A stretch of DNA of 64,000 bases from VAXT01 sp963698015 (GCA_963698015.1 OY969109.1:2604001-2668000), one strand, 5' to 3'; shown: positions 8,810 to 17,953, counted from the first letter of the stretch. Made by a program: numbers and translations. The notes: generated by a model not told the origin, from the letters alone.

Positions 8810-9376
8810 CTACGCGCGCGAGATGTAGCGGCCTTCGCGCGGGTCGACCTTGATCCGGTCGCCCGTGTTCACGAACAGCGGCACCTGGACGGTCGCGCCC
8901 GTCTCGAGCTTGGCCGGCTTCGTCACGTTCGAAACGGTGTCGCCCTTTACGCCCGGCTCGGTCTCGGCCACGGTCAGCTCGATCGACGACGGCAGCTGCA
9001 GGCCCGACGGCTTGCCGTCCACGGTCAGCACCTGGACCTGCGTCGACGGCGGAATGAACGCGAGCTCGTCGGCCACCGAGTTCCGCGGCAGCGAGAACTG
9101 CTCGTACGTCTCGTCCTCCATGAAGACGACGTCGTCACCCGAGTCGTAGAGGTATTGCGCGCTCTTCACCTCGGTGTGCATGCGCTGGAACTTCTCGCCG
9201 GCCCGGAACGTCCGGTCGACGACGGCTCCGCTGTCGAGGTTCTTCACCTTCGTGCGCACGAACGCGCCGCCCTTGCCGGGCTTCACGTGCTGGAACTCGA
9301 CGATGCGCCACACGCCGCCGTCGAGCTCGATGTGCATCCCGTTCTTGAACTGGTTCGTGTTGACGATCTCGGCCAC
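8810..9376 (-). CDS. efp: Elongation factor P
   Basis: Translation factor that relieves ribosome stalling at polyproline stretches. 188 residues in three beta-barrel domains: N-terminal KOW-like domain with the tip loop HVKPGKGGAFVRTKVKN, where the Lys after PG is the usual modification site, then domain II around LPRNSVADELAF, and the C-terminal OB domain ending TGDRIKVDPREGRYISRA. The GTG start is 6 nt downstream of a TAGATT hexamer that overlaps the pepQ stop codon, so efp can be transcribed on its own as well as with pepQ. Confidence 0.96.
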   Translation of the reverse strand: MAEIVNTNQFKNGMHIELDGGVWRIVEFQHVKPGKGGAFVRTKVKNLDSGAVVDRTFRAGEKFQRMHTEVKSAQYLYDSGDDVVFMEDETYEQFSLPRNSVADELAFIPPSTQVQVLTVDGKPSGLQLPSSIELTVAETEPGVKGDTVSNVTKPAKLETGATVQVPLFVNTGDRIKVDPREGRYISRA

Positions 9377-9388
9377 GACCGAAATCTA
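9377..9388 (-). promoter_or_regulatory. -10 hexamer TAGATT overlapping the pepQ stop, leaderless efp
   Basis: TAGATT at 9388-9383 supplies the TAG stop of pepQ, then 6 nt to the efp GTG. The same hexamer precedes the ABC exporter gene at 35019. Confidence 0.5.
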
Positions 9389-10426
9389 GTCGAGAGTCCG
9401 CAGCTCCTTCGGAAACGTCGTCAGAACCTCCGGCTCGCCGTCTGTGACGATGACGAGATCCTCGATCCGGATCCCGCCCAGGCCGGACAGATAGATGCCC
9501 GGCTCGACGGTGACGACGTTGCCGGCCTCGAGGATGCTCCTGGACTCCTGGGCGAGGCGCGGATCCTCGTGGACGACGAGGCCGACGCCGTGTCCGAGGC
9601 CGTGTCCGAACGCCTCCCCGAACCCGGCGGCCGCGATCCGGTCGCGCGCGGCGGAGTCGACTCCCGGCCCGGATGCGCCCGGCCGAACCGCGGCGAGCCC
9701 CGCGAGCTGTGCGTCCAGGCACACCTCGTACGCACGCTTCAGCTCGTCCGGGAGGGATCCGGTCGCAAACGTCCGCGTGCAGTCGGAGCAGTAGCCGTCG
9801 ACGATGCAGCCGGCGTCGACGATCAGGGTCTCGCCAGGCTCGAGGCGCCGGTCGCTGAGCTCGGTGTGGGGCTTGGCCGAGTTCGGGCCGGAGGCCATCG
9901 TCACTGGGAACGAGACGCCCTCCGCGTTGGCGTCGTGCAGGAATTGCTCGAAGCGCCACGCGAGCTCGCGCTCCGTGCGGCCGACGATGTCGCCCTCGTC
10001 GGCGAAGCGCTCGAAGGCCGTGTTCGCGATCTCGGACGCCCGCCGGATCGCGTCGAGCTCGTCCTCGTCCTTGACCGCGCGCAGCTCCTCGACGAGCCCG
10101 TAGCGCGGGACGGGCTCGATCCCGCCGGCGTGGAGCCGTGAGTAGTGCTCGAAGCTGAGCGAGGTCGCTTCGAAGCCGATCGTCCCGGAGAGCTGCTCGG
10201 AGAGGGTCTGGTACAGATCGCGTTTCGCGTCGACGAGCTCGACGCCTTCGAGCGCGCGGGCGGTTTCCGCGTAGCGGAAGTCGGTGTAGAGGCGGACGCG
10301 CTCCGGTTCGACGACGAGCGCCGCATTCGAGCTCGCGAGGCCGCAGAGGTAGCGGACGTTCGCTGGGCTCGAGACGAGAAGCGGCTCCTCGAGACGCTCG
10401 CGGAGCCTGTCGATGCGGTCGTTCAC
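9386..10426 (-). CDS. pepQ: Xaa-Pro aminopeptidase/dipeptidase (M24B)
   Basis: Pita-bread metallopeptidase cleaving X-Pro bonds in the cytoplasm. A creatinase-like N-terminal domain is followed by the M24 core. The metal ligands are visible: VDAGCIVDGYCSDCTRTFATG (two Asp), FGHGLGHGVGLVVHEDP (His), then TVEPGIYL (Glu) and GIRIEDLVIVT (Glu). The GTG at 10426 is one base after the aroQ stop and starts at the conserved VNDRIDRLRERL, giving 346 residues. The aroQ-pepQ-efp order is common in bacteria. Confidence 0.93.
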   Translation of the reverse strand: MNDRIDRLRERLEEPLLVSSPANVRYLCGLASSNAALVVEPERVRLYTDFRYAETARALEGVELVDAKRDLYQTLSEQLSGTIGFEATSLSFEHYSRLHAGGIEPVPRYGLVEELRAVKDEDELDAIRRASEIANTAFERFADEGDIVGRTERELAWRFEQFLHDANAEGVSFPVTMASGPNSAKPHTELSDRRLEPGETLIVDAGCIVDGYCSDCTRTFATGSLPDELKRAYEVCLDAQLAGLAAVRPGASGPGVDSAARDRIAAAGFGEAFGHGLGHGVGLVVHEDPRLAQESRSILEAGNVVTVEPGIYLSGLGGIRIEDLVIVTDGEPEVLTTFPKELRTLD

Positions 10427-10427
10427 G

Positions 10428-10853
10428 TCACGCCGCGAGGAATTCGAGCGCCTCGCGGTAACCGTCGAGGCCGTGGCCAAGGATCCGCTTCGCCGCGAGC
10501 GGCGCGATCACCGAGACGTGACGCCACTCCTCGGGGCGCTCCTCCGGGTTCGAGATATGCACCTCGACGATCGGCCCCGTGTACAGCTCGAGCGCATCGT
10601 GGATCGCGTAGCTGTAGTGGCTCCAGGCGCCCGGGTTGACGATCACGCCGTCGGCCCAGTCGAGTGAGTCGTGGCAGAACTTGACGTACTCGCCTTCGCT
10701 GTTCGTCTGGCGGCAGCGGGCGGTGTGGCCGAGCTCGCCGGCCCACGCTTCGATGCGCTGCTCGAGCTCGTGCAGCGAGAGGCCGCCGTAGATCGCCGGG
10801 TCGCGCCGTTCGAGGATGTCGAAGTTCACGCCGTTGAGGACGTCCACGCGCAC
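10428..10853 (-). CDS. aroQ: 3-dehydroquinate dehydratase, type II
   Basis: Third step of the shikimate pathway; dodecameric type II enzyme. Of the usual motifs I see NGVNFDILERRDPAIYGG (the NGPNLNxLGxRxPxxYG region with the catalytic Tyr), QTNSEGEYVKF, VNPGAWSHYSYAI, EVHISNPEERPEEWR and GHGLDGY. The canonical NGPN is NGVN and the Leu is Phe, which are minor changes. 141 residues is normal. GTG start, 6 nt after a TAGGCT hexamer whose TAG derives from the end of a palindromic repeat element. Confidence 0.93.
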   Translation of the reverse strand: MRVDVLNGVNFDILERRDPAIYGGLSLHELEQRIEAWAGELGHTARCRQTNSEGEYVKFCHDSLDWADGVIVNPGAWSHYSYAIHDALELYTGPIVEVHISNPEERPEEWRHVSVIAPLAAKRILGHGLDGYREALEFLAA

Positions 10854-10865
10854 GGCGGGAGCCTA
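10854..10865 (-). promoter_or_regulatory. -10 hexamer TAGGCT at the edge of a palindromic element, leaderless aroQ
   Basis: TAGGCT (10865-10860), then CCCGCC, then the aroQ GTG. Its TAG overlaps the left end (CTAG) of the repeat at 10863-10942. The other repeat copy places the same hexamer before the gene at 25950. Confidence 0.55.
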
Positions 10866-10942
10866 GTGCCCCGTCCAGCGATACATGCTGGCTTCTGACC
10901 CGCGACCCAGAAGCTCAGCGGCATCACTGGAAGAGGCCCTAG
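10863..10942. repeat. MITE-like palindromic element, shortened copy
   Basis: 80 bp with terminal inverted repeats CTAGTGCCCCGTCCAG (left) and a degenerate right end finishing GGCCCTAG. It matches the reverse complement of 25961-26059 nearly throughout, but lacks an internal 19-bp block bounded by the direct repeat CGCGA. The right end supplies the TAG stop codon of aroKB. The left end supplies part of the aroQ -10 hexamer. Confidence 0.85.
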
Positions 10943-12297
10943 TCGGCGACCAGCTCGTCGAGCGCGCGTCTCACGTCGGCCTCGGGAACCTCGGTGACGT
11001 AGCCGCCGTCGTCGCCGAGCAGCACGAGTCGGAGCCGGCCTTTCTTGTCGCGGAGGAGCGCGTCCCAGGCGCGGTCGCGGTCGACGCGCACCGGCTCAGG
11101 TGCGAGCACCTCCTCCACGACGTCAGTCGGTCGACCCGAGAGGCGAAGCGCCGCGAGCAGGCCGAGCGCGACCGCATCGCCGTGGCGCAGCGTGTAGCCG
11201 GACCCGGCCTCGAGCGCGTGCGCGAACGTGTGGCCGAGGTTGAGGATCGCGCGCCGTCCCTCCCGCTCGTACGGATCGGAGAGGACGACCGCGCTCTTGA
11301 ACGCGGCGCAGGCTCGGATCAGCTCCGCCTCCGGAAGCTCCCAGATCGCGCTTCCGGCCAGCAGTCCGCTCTTCACGACCTCGGACATGCCAGCTCGACG
11401 TTCCTCGGGCGGCAGCGTCGAGAGGAAGCTCGGATCGATGAGCACCTGCCGCGGGAAATGGAACGCGCCCGCGAGGTTCTTTCCGTCCTCTGTGTTGATC
11501 CCCGTCTTCCCGCCGATTGCCGCGTCGACCATCCCGACGAGCGTCGTCGGCACCGCTGCCCAGCGCACGCCCCGCAGGTGTGTTGCCGCCACGAAGCCCG
11601 CGACATCGGTCGTCGAGCCTCCGCCGAACCCCACGATCCAACCGTCGCGGCCGATCCCGAGCTCGCTCCACAGACGCTCGACGACAGCCGGCGTTTTCGC
11701 GTCCTCTCCACCCGGAACGACATGGGTCGTGGCCGGCGCGAGTTCCAGCTCGTGCAGGGCCGCGACTCGTTCGTCGACGATCAGCGCCGCGTTGTCGGGC
11801 AGACGGATCGAGGACCCGATCCGGAGCGACACGAGGAGGAGCGACTGGACGTCTTCGCCCCGGCCTTCGGCGACACTGCGGTAGAGGCCCGCACGCTCGT
11901 CGTAGAGGCGCCCGAACTGCTCTCGGTCCCGAGCGAGTGGACGGCCGGATTCGCCGACGCGCGACCAGGCGGTGTCGACGTCGACCGGCACCCACGCCAC
12001 GAACGCGGTCCGGCCGAGGCGCTCTCGAGTCTTCTCGGAGAGAACGGCTCCGCCGCCGAGTGCGATCACCGATGTCCGGCCCGCAAGCGTTTCGGCCACG
12101 ACCTGCTCCTCGATCCGGCGGAACTCGGGCTCGCCGCGCTCGAAGAGCTCGCCGATCGGGCCGAAATGCTTCTCGATCTCCTCGTCGGTGTCGACGAACG
12201 GACGGTGCATGACCCGCGCGAGCTCGCGGCCGAGCGTCGACTTTCCCGCGCCCATGAAGCCGATGAGCGCGAGGTGCTTGTCTACCGCGCCGACCAC
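10939..12297 (-). CDS. aroKB: Fused shikimate kinase / 3-dehydroquinate synthase
   Basis: 452-residue fusion of two shikimate-pathway enzymes. N-terminal kinase (about 1-165): Walker A GFMGAGKST, FVDTDEEIE, PEFRRIEEQV, ALGGGAVL and GRPLARD. C-terminal DHQ synthase (about 170-452): PGGEDAKT, GFGGGSTTDVAGFVAATHLR, VPTTLVGMVDAAIGGKTGIN, SEVVKSGLL, LNLGHTFAHALE and HGDAVALG. The synthase half is about 285 residues, shorter than stand-alone AroB, with the first strands of the NAD fold reduced. GTG 12297 is the only plausible start near the kinase motif; it overlaps aroC by 16 nt. The TAG stop lies inside the repeat element. Confidence 0.93.
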   Translation of the reverse strand: MVGAVDKHLALIGFMGAGKSTLGRELARVMHRPFVDTDEEIEKHFGPIGELFERGEPEFRRIEEQVVAETLAGRTSVIALGGGAVLSEKTRERLGRTAFVAWVPVDVDTAWSRVGESGRPLARDREQFGRLYDERAGLYRSVAEGRGEDVQSLLLVSLRIGSSIRLPDNAALIVDERVAALHELELAPATTHVVPGGEDAKTPAVVERLWSELGIGRDGWIVGFGGGSTTDVAGFVAATHLRGVRWAAVPTTLVGMVDAAIGGKTGINTEDGKNLAGAFHFPRQVLIDPSFLSTLPPEERRAGMSEVVKSGLLAGSAIWELPEAELIRACAAFKSAVVLSDPYEREGRRAILNLGHTFAHALEAGSGYTLRHGDAVALGLLAALRLSGRPTDVVEEVLAPEPVRVDRDRAWDALLRDKKGRLRLVLLGDDGGYVTEVPEADVRRALDELVAD

Positions 12298-13352
12298 GGG
12301 ATGCGCTCGAGGTAGGCGCTGTGTGCTGCCACGAAGTCTCCGATCGCGTCGCCGCCGAACTTCTCGCGGGCCGCCCGGGCGAGCTCGAAGGCGACCGACG
12401 CTTCGGCGACGACAGAGAGCGCCTCGACCGCGGCGACGTCGCTGCGCTCGACGAGCGCCTCGGCGGGCTCGCCGGTCTCGAGGTCGGCCGAGCGCAGCGG
12501 GCGCATCAGGGTCGGCAGCGGCTTCATCGCCGCACGCACGACGATCTCTTCGCCGTTCGACACGCCGCCCTCGAGGCCGCCTGCCCGGTTGGTCTCGCGG
12601 TAGTAGCCCCGGTCGTCCCGGAAGATCTCGTCGTGGGCAGCCGAGCCGCGCTCGCCGGCCAGGGCGAAGCCGTCGCCGATCTCGACTCCCTTCACTGCCT
12701 GGATGCCCATCAGCGCCGCGGCGAGCCGAGCGTCGAGGCGGTCGTCCTTGGACGCGTACGAGCCGAGACCCGGCGGCACGCCGCGCGCGCGAACCTCGAC
12801 GACGCCGCCGACGGTGTCGCGCTCCGCCTTCGCGGCGTCGACGTCGCCCATCTCGAGCATCGCGCCGGCGACCTCGATCCCGATCTGCGCCAGCAGCGCT
12901 TTCGCGACAGCGCCCGCCGCGACCGTGACCGCCGTCTGCCGCGCGCTGGCCCGCTCGAGCGCGTTCCGTGCGTCGTCCAGCCCGTACTTGAGCGTCCCCG
13001 CCAGATCGGCGTGCCCGGGACGAGGCAGCGTCACCGGCTTCGTCCCCTTGCCGGACGGCTCGCCCTCGGGCGGCCACGGGCTCATCCCCCACTCCCAGTT
13101 CGCGTGGTCGCGGTTCCGGACGAGGAACGCGAGCGGTGTGCCGATCGTTCGGCCGTGGCGCAGGCCGGCGATCATCTCGACGCGGTCCTGCTCGAGCTTC
13201 TGCCGAGGACTTCGTCCGTAGCCCTGCTGGCGCCTGGTGAGATCGGCGTCGATCGCGTCCCGGTCGAGCTCGAGCCCGGCCGGCAGGCCGCTCAGGATCC
13301 CGACCAGAGACGGGCCGTGCGACTCGCCCGCCGTTGCCAGCCGAAGCGTCAC
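12282..13352 (-). CDS. aroC: Chorismate synthase
   Basis: Last step of the shikimate pathway, converting EPSP to chorismate with reduced FMN. Motifs in order: TLRLATAGESHGPSL, RRQQGYGRSPRQKLEQD, PRPGHADLAGTLKYG, DARNALERASARQTA, GGLEGGVSNGEEIVVRAAMKP. 356 residues. I start at GTG 13352, which overlaps the aroE stop as GTGA and begins exactly at the conserved N-terminus; an upstream in-frame start would only add aroE shadow sequence. It is coupled to aroE upstream and aroKB downstream. Confidence 0.96.
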   Translation of the reverse strand: MTLRLATAGESHGPSLVGILSGLPAGLELDRDAIDADLTRRQQGYGRSPRQKLEQDRVEMIAGLRHGRTIGTPLAFLVRNRDHANWEWGMSPWPPEGEPSGKGTKPVTLPRPGHADLAGTLKYGLDDARNALERASARQTAVTVAAGAVAKALLAQIGIEVAGAMLEMGDVDAAKAERDTVGGVVEVRARGVPPGLGSYASKDDRLDARLAAALMGIQAVKGVEIGDGFALAGERGSAAHDEIFRDDRGYYRETNRAGGLEGGVSNGEEIVVRAAMKPLPTLMRPLRSADLETGEPAEALVERSDVAAVEALSVVAEASVAFELARAAREKFGGDAIGDFVAAHSAYLERIPWSAR

Positions 13353-14032
13353 GGGGACAAGCCTACGGCTCCCCGCATCATTTCGATCGGCGGCGGAATG
13401 CCCGTCCACAGCTCGAATGACGCGGCGCCCTGCGCGACGAGCACGTCCAGGCCGCCGATCACGTCGGCCCCCGCCTCCCGCGCCGCGACCGCGGTCGCCG
13501 TCTCCGGATACGGAAGGTCGACGAGGGTCTGCCCCTCGCCCAGCTCGACGAGGACGTCGTTCCGCTCCGAGGTCGCGTTGACGATCACATCGGCGTCGCG
13601 GACGTCGGGCGGCCAGTCCTCCTTGCGCGCGAAGACCCGTGCTTCAGGCAGCGCTGCGAGGAAGGCGAGCGCTGCTCCCCCGGCGCCGAGGATCACCGGT
13701 CGGTCGGCCGTCACGTCATTCAGCACGGCGGCATCGGTCGAGTGCCCGAGAATCCGACCGTCCTCGAAGACGAGCGTGTTCACCGAGGCGAGGTCGGTCT
13801 CCGCCAGCTCGGCCGCCGCCTCCTTGTGTGGCGTCGTCACGTTCGCCCCTGCGAACCCGGCCGCGGCGAGCCCGCGCACGGCCAACTCGAACAATTCGGG
13901 AGCGACGTCACACGCGACGTAGGCCCAGTCGAGCCCTCGCTCTACGAAGGCGACGTTCTGCATCTCCGGCGACAACGAGCCCGAGACCGGGTGCCCGACC
14001 AGGGCGACGAGCCGCGTGCGCCCCGTGATCAC
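13349..14032 (-). CDS. aroE: Shikimate dehydrogenase (short form)
   Basis: Reduces 3-dehydroshikimate to shikimate. GHPVSGSLSPEMQNVAF is the shikimate-binding N-terminus; ANVTTPHKEAA carries the catalytic Lys; ASVNTLVFEDGRILGHSTD contains the conserved Asn and Asp; VILGAGGAALAFLAAL is the nucleotide-binding loop. At 227 residues it is about 40 shorter than most AroE proteins, mainly in the NADP domain, and lacks a clear NRxxxK NADP-phosphate loop (it has FARKEDW). Cofactor preference is therefore uncertain. GTGA overlap with mltG. Confidence 0.88.
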   Translation of the reverse strand: MITGRTRLVALVGHPVSGSLSPEMQNVAFVERGLDWAYVACDVAPELFELAVRGLAAAGFAGANVTTPHKEAAAELAETDLASVNTLVFEDGRILGHSTDAAVLNDVTADRPVILGAGGAALAFLAALPEARVFARKEDWPPDVRDADVIVNATSERNDVLVELGEGQTLVDLPYPETATAVAAREAGADVIGGLDVLVAQGAASFELWTGIPPPIEMMRGAVGLSP

Positions 14033-14970
14033 CCGAAGCCGTGCGCGTTCGCATAGTTCAGAAAATCGCGCTCGCTCGCGGTGAAGAAATGGTGGACGTT
14101 GTCCGGCTTGCGCACGAAATAGAGGTAGTCGACCTTCGCCGGTTGTGCCGCCGCCTGCATGGAGGCGAGCCCGGGGTTCGCAATCGGTGTCGGCGGCAGT
14201 CCCTTGATGTTCGGATTTCTCGTGTTGTACGGGTTCGTGCTCTGCAGCTGCGACTCGAGGAGTGGCTCGGTTCCGGGAACGTGCAGCCCGTAGCGGGTCG
14301 TCGCATCGATGCCGAGGTTCATGCCGTCGTGCAGGCGGTTGTAGATGACCGCTGCGACGAGCGGGCGCTCCGCGGGCGCGATCACCTCCTTCTCGACGAT
14401 CGACGCGATGATCAGGACGTCGTACGGCGTCAGGTTCCTCGACTTCGCGTAGGCGAGGTCGACCTGGCCCCAGTTCTCGCGAAACGCCTGGAGCTGCCTC
14501 TTCACCAGCTGGCGCGAGGTCGTCTTCTGCACGAACTCGTACGTCGACGGGAAGAGGAAGCCCTCGAGCTGCCGCCGCTTGTGGTCGCCGGCGAACCTGC
14601 CGGGAATCTTCGAGCTCGCCGTGACCGCGAGGTAGGCCCCGGGCGAGAGCTTCGGGTTGATCTTCCGCTTGCGACGCGCGATCTGGTTCACGGCCTTGAT
14701 CCGCTCCGCCATCTGGGCGCGGGTGAAGCCCTCCGGGAAGATGATCTTCAGCGTGGGCGGGGCGACGATCGGCGCGGGTTTCGCCTGCGGCTCTCCACTG
14801 TCGCTGAACACACCCGCGACTGTGAACGCCACCCAGCCGACGAACACGAGCCCGAGCGCGATCAGGATCAGCGCGACGATGCGCCTCGCCACGATCCGGC
14901 CGCGCGAAGGCCCGGGCGGGCGCTCGGGCGGCGCGGGTGCCGGCCTTACGGGCGCGTGCTGCTCGACCAC
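14029..14970 (-). CDS. mltG: Endolytic transglycosylase MltG
   Basis: Membrane-anchored lytic transglycosylase that cuts nascent glycan strands. 313 residues: Pro-rich cytoplasmic leader, one TM segment (IVALILIALGLVFVGWVAF, about residues 30-50), an extracytoplasmic region with IFPEGFTRAQMAERI and LEGFLFPSTYEF, then the catalytic core IIASIVEKEV whose Glu is the family's active-site residue, followed by AAVIYNRL, STNPYNTRN and GLPPTPIANPG. GTG 14970 overlaps the ruvX end by 25 nt. The ruvX-mltG-aroE order is widely conserved. Confidence 0.93.
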   Translation of the reverse strand: MVEQHAPVRPAPAPPERPPGPSRGRIVARRIVALILIALGLVFVGWVAFTVAGVFSDSGEPQAKPAPIVAPPTLKIIFPEGFTRAQMAERIKAVNQIARRKRKINPKLSPGAYLAVTASSKIPGRFAGDHKRRQLEGFLFPSTYEFVQKTTSRQLVKRQLQAFRENWGQVDLAYAKSRNLTPYDVLIIASIVEKEVIAPAERPLVAAVIYNRLHDGMNLGIDATTRYGLHVPGTEPLLESQLQSTNPYNTRNPNIKGLPPTPIANPGLASMQAAAQPAKVDYLYFVRKPDNVHHFFTASERDFLNYANAHGFG

Positions 14971-15341
14971 GTCAGGTAGCTCGACAACAGGTGGGCCGCA
15001 GCCCGCGCGTCCTCGGGACGGGTTCCGCCGCTCTGCTCGGCGAGGTCGGTCGTGAACCGTTCGTCGAAGCTCTCCACGGGCACGCTCAGAGTTTCGCGGA
15101 GGCGTGAGACGAACTGCTCGGTCTCGGCCGCCTGCTCTCCGGCCTCGCCGCGCATCGTCAGCGGCTTGCCGACGACGACGCGCTCCGCGCCATGCTCGCG
15201 GACGAGCTCGGCGAGCCGCGCGAGACCGTCGTCGCTCCCGGCGCCCTCGACGACTCCCACCGGGCGCGCCACCGTGCCCGTGGGATCCGAGACCGCCACT
15301 CCCGTGCGCGCAGAGCCGTAGTCGAGAGCCAGCACCTTCAC
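14946..15341 (-). CDS. ruvX: Holliday junction resolvase-like / pre-16S rRNA nuclease YqgF
   Basis: RNase H-fold nuclease proposed to mature the 16S rRNA 5' end. 131 residues: LALDYGSARTGVAVSDPTG holds the first catalytic Asp, ERVVVGKPLTMRGEAG the second block, FDERFTT the third, and PEDARAAAHLLSSYL the final Asp-containing helix. The GTG at 15341 overlaps the alaS stop as GTGA. The alaS-ruvX-mltG order is a common bacterial arrangement. Confidence 0.93.
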   Translation of the reverse strand: MKVLALDYGSARTGVAVSDPTGTVARPVGVVEGAGSDDGLARLAELVREHGAERVVVGKPLTMRGEAGEQAAETEQFVSRLRETLSVPVESFDERFTTDLAEQSGGTRPEDARAAAHLLSSYLTWSSSTRP

Positions 15342-17850
15342 GACCCGAGCGTTGACGCCAGCTCGCTCCTTCCGATCTCGTATGCCTCCGCGAGCCCGTC
15401 CGGGTTCTTGCCACCCGCTTCGGCGAGGTTCGGGCGCCCCCCGCCTCCCCCGCCGATCTTCTTCGCCGCCTCCTTGACGATCGCGACCGCGTCCGCGCCC
15501 TGCTCGACCTTCGAGGCAGTCGATGTTCACGACGAGGTAGGCGCGGCCGTCGTCGACCGAGCCCAGGAGCACCGCATCGGCCTGCCTGGATTGCCGGATC
15601 TGGTCGGAGAGGTCGCGCAGCTCGGATCCCTTCAGCGACCGCACCTCGGCGGTGACGATCCCGTTCGACTCGTCCAGCACGGTCACGTCGGCGGAGCCCG
15701 CCGCCCTGGCCTCCTTCGCGCCCTGCTTGCGCAGCTTCTCGGTTTCAGCGCGCAGCTCCTCGGCCTCGAGCGCCTTCCCGTGCAGGTACGCGAACGCCTC
15801 GCCGGCGGTCAGCGCCTCGATCCGCCGCGCCCCCGAGCCGACCGAGCTCTCCGAGGTGATCACGAACGGGCCGATCTCGGCCGTCCACCGGACGTGCGTG
15901 CCGCCGCAGAGCTCGCGCGAGAAGCCGGGGATCTCGACGACGCGAACCTCGTCGCCGTACTTCTCGCCGAAGAGCATCATCGCGCCGAGCTTCTTCGCCT
16001 CGTCGATCGGCGTCACGAACGTGTGCACGGGCAGGTTCTCGAACACCTTCTCGTTGACGACGCGCTCGACCTGCTTGCGCTCGTCCGCGGACAGCGCCTG
16101 GCCATGCGTGAAGTCGAAGCGAAGCTTGTCGGCCCGGACCGCCGAGCCGGCCTGACGCACGTGGTCGCCGAGCACGTCCTGGAGCGCCTTGTGCAGGAGG
16201 TGCGTCGCCGTGTGGTTCGCCATCGTCGGGAAGCGCGTTCCCCAGTCGACGACCGCGCGAACCCGGTCGCCCTCGGCGAAGCCCTCGCCCTCGAACGTCA
16301 GCACCTGGTCGTCGCCGAGCCGGTCCGCCGCACGCAGCACCGCGCGCGCTCCCGTCTGCTCGTGCTCGATGAAGCCCTGGTCCGTGACCTGGCCGCCGCC
16401 CTCCGGCGTAGAACGGCGACTCGAAGAGCTTCGCCTGGAACGTGCGCTCGTCGAGCTGGTCGTACGCGGAGATCGCGGTCAGCGTCTCGACCTTCTCGTA
16501 GCCGACGAAGTCCGTCGGAGGCCCGCCGATGTCACCCACGGCGCGCGCCTCGGTCGACCGCGAGATCTCGCGGTGCTCGAGCATCCGGCGCGAGAACTCC
16601 TCCTCGTCGATCGCCAGGCCGCGATCGACCGCGAGCTCGCGGGTGAGCTCGACCGGGAAGCCGTACGTCGCGGCGAGCGTGAACGCGTCGTCTCCGCTGA
16701 TCGCCCCTCGCGCGGCCACTTCCTCGAACACCTTGAGCCCGCGCTCGAGCGTCTGGGAGAAGCGCTCCTCCTCGGCCTTGACCGTCTCGCTGATCAAGGC
16801 GCGGTTCTCGACGAGCTCCGGGTACCAGGTGCCCATCTGCTCGACGACGATGTCCGTGATCCGCCAGAGGTCGGACAGGCCGATCGTGCGCGCCTGCTGG
16901 ACGGCTCGTCTGATGATGCGGCGCAGGACGTAGCCACGGCCCTCGTTCGACGGCATCACGCCGTCGCCGACGAGGAACGTCATCCCGCGGCCATGGTCGG
17001 CGAGGATCCGATGGGCTTTCGTCGCAGCCTCCGAGTCGCCGTATGCAACCCCGCTCTCCTGCGCGATCCACTCCATGATCGACTGGTAGCCGTCGGTGTC
17101 GTAGACGGAGATGACGCCCTGCAGGACCGCCGCCGCGCGCTCGAAGCCCATCCCGGTGTCGACGTTCTGCTTCGGAAGCGGCGTCACCGTCCCGTCCTCG
17201 TGCAGCTCGTACTCCATGAAGACGAGGTTCCAGAACTCGAGGAAGCGCTCGCACTCGCAGCCCGGAGCGCAGGTCGGGCGGCCGCAGCCGATCTCCTGGC
17301 CGCGGTCGTAGAAGAGCTCGGTGTCCGGCCCGCAGGGGCCCGGGCCGCCGACCGACCAGAAGTTGTGCGAGCGGTCGAGCCGAACGATCCGCTCCGGAGG
17401 CAGGCCCTTCGCCTCCCAGAGACGGACGGCTTCTTCGTCCTCGCCGAGCCCGAGCTCCGGATCGCCGGCGAAGACCGTGACCCAGAACTTGTCCGGGTCG
17501 ACCTTCATGTGGTCGAAGACGAACTCCCACGCGAGGTCGATCGCCCCGTCCTTGAAGTACTGGCCGAACGAGAAGTTGCCGAGCATCTCGAAGAAGGTCA
17601 GGTGCGTGCCGTCGAGCCCGACCTCGTCGATGTCGGGCGTGCGGAAGACCTTCTGCACGGTCGTGAGGAGGGGCGCCGGCGGCGTCTCGCGGCCGAGGAA
17701 GTACGGCATCAGCGGCTGCATGCCCGCGCTGTTGAGCAGGGTCGAGCGGTCCCAGTCGGGCGGAACGAGCGAGCCGGACGGGTGCCGCTTGTGGCCCTTC
17801 GACTCGAAGAACGAGAGAAAGCCCTCTCGAAGCTCGGGGCTCGTGCGCAT
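15338..17850 (-). CDS. alaS: Alanyl-tRNA synthetase, interrupted by two one-base insertions
   Basis: Charges tRNA-Ala and edits mischarged Ser/Gly. Catalytic core is complete: LREGFLSFFESKGHKRHPSGSL, TFFEMLGNFSFGQYFK, PCGPDTELFYD, NVDTGMGFERAA and GYVLRRIIRRA. After ESPFYA the frame shifts (extra base at 16403-16404, where EGGGQV is expected) and resumes in the next frame with the editing domain motifs ANHTATHLLH and ELCGGTHV. A second extra base at 15518 breaks it in the C-Ala domain; the third frame continues EQGADAVAIVKEAAKKIGG and RPNLAEAGGK and stops at 15338. Corrected length is about 836 residues. An essential gene would not tolerate this, so sequencing error is favoured. ATG 17850 sits 7 nt after TACAAT. 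Confidence 0.93.
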
Positions 17851-17863
17851 GCGAGTGATTGTA
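17851..17863 (-). promoter_or_regulatory. -10 hexamer TACAAT for leaderless alaS
   Basis: TACAAT at 17863-17858 is followed by 7 nt and the alaS ATG; there is no Shine-Dalgarno. No consensus -35 is visible. This is the likely main promoter of the 1-17850 block. Confidence 0.6.
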
Positions 17864-17953
17864 CGAGTCGCACTTTTGGCGCACTCGCGTCTCACACACG
17901 CGCGAACTTCCTGATTACGATCGCAGCGGGGAGGAGGTGGACAGTGCCTTACC

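Noticed and set aside
6538..8853. Long plus-strand open frame (771 codons) opposite accC and the BCCP fusion
   Set aside because: High-GC antisense shadow; its Arg/Asp/Leu-rich translation has no motif while the minus strand encodes recognised enzymes.
15338..17850. Programmed frameshifting as explanation for the alaS breaks
   Set aside because: No slippery sequence or pseudoknot, two breaks in one essential gene, and similar breaks in unrelated genes; sequencing error is simpler.
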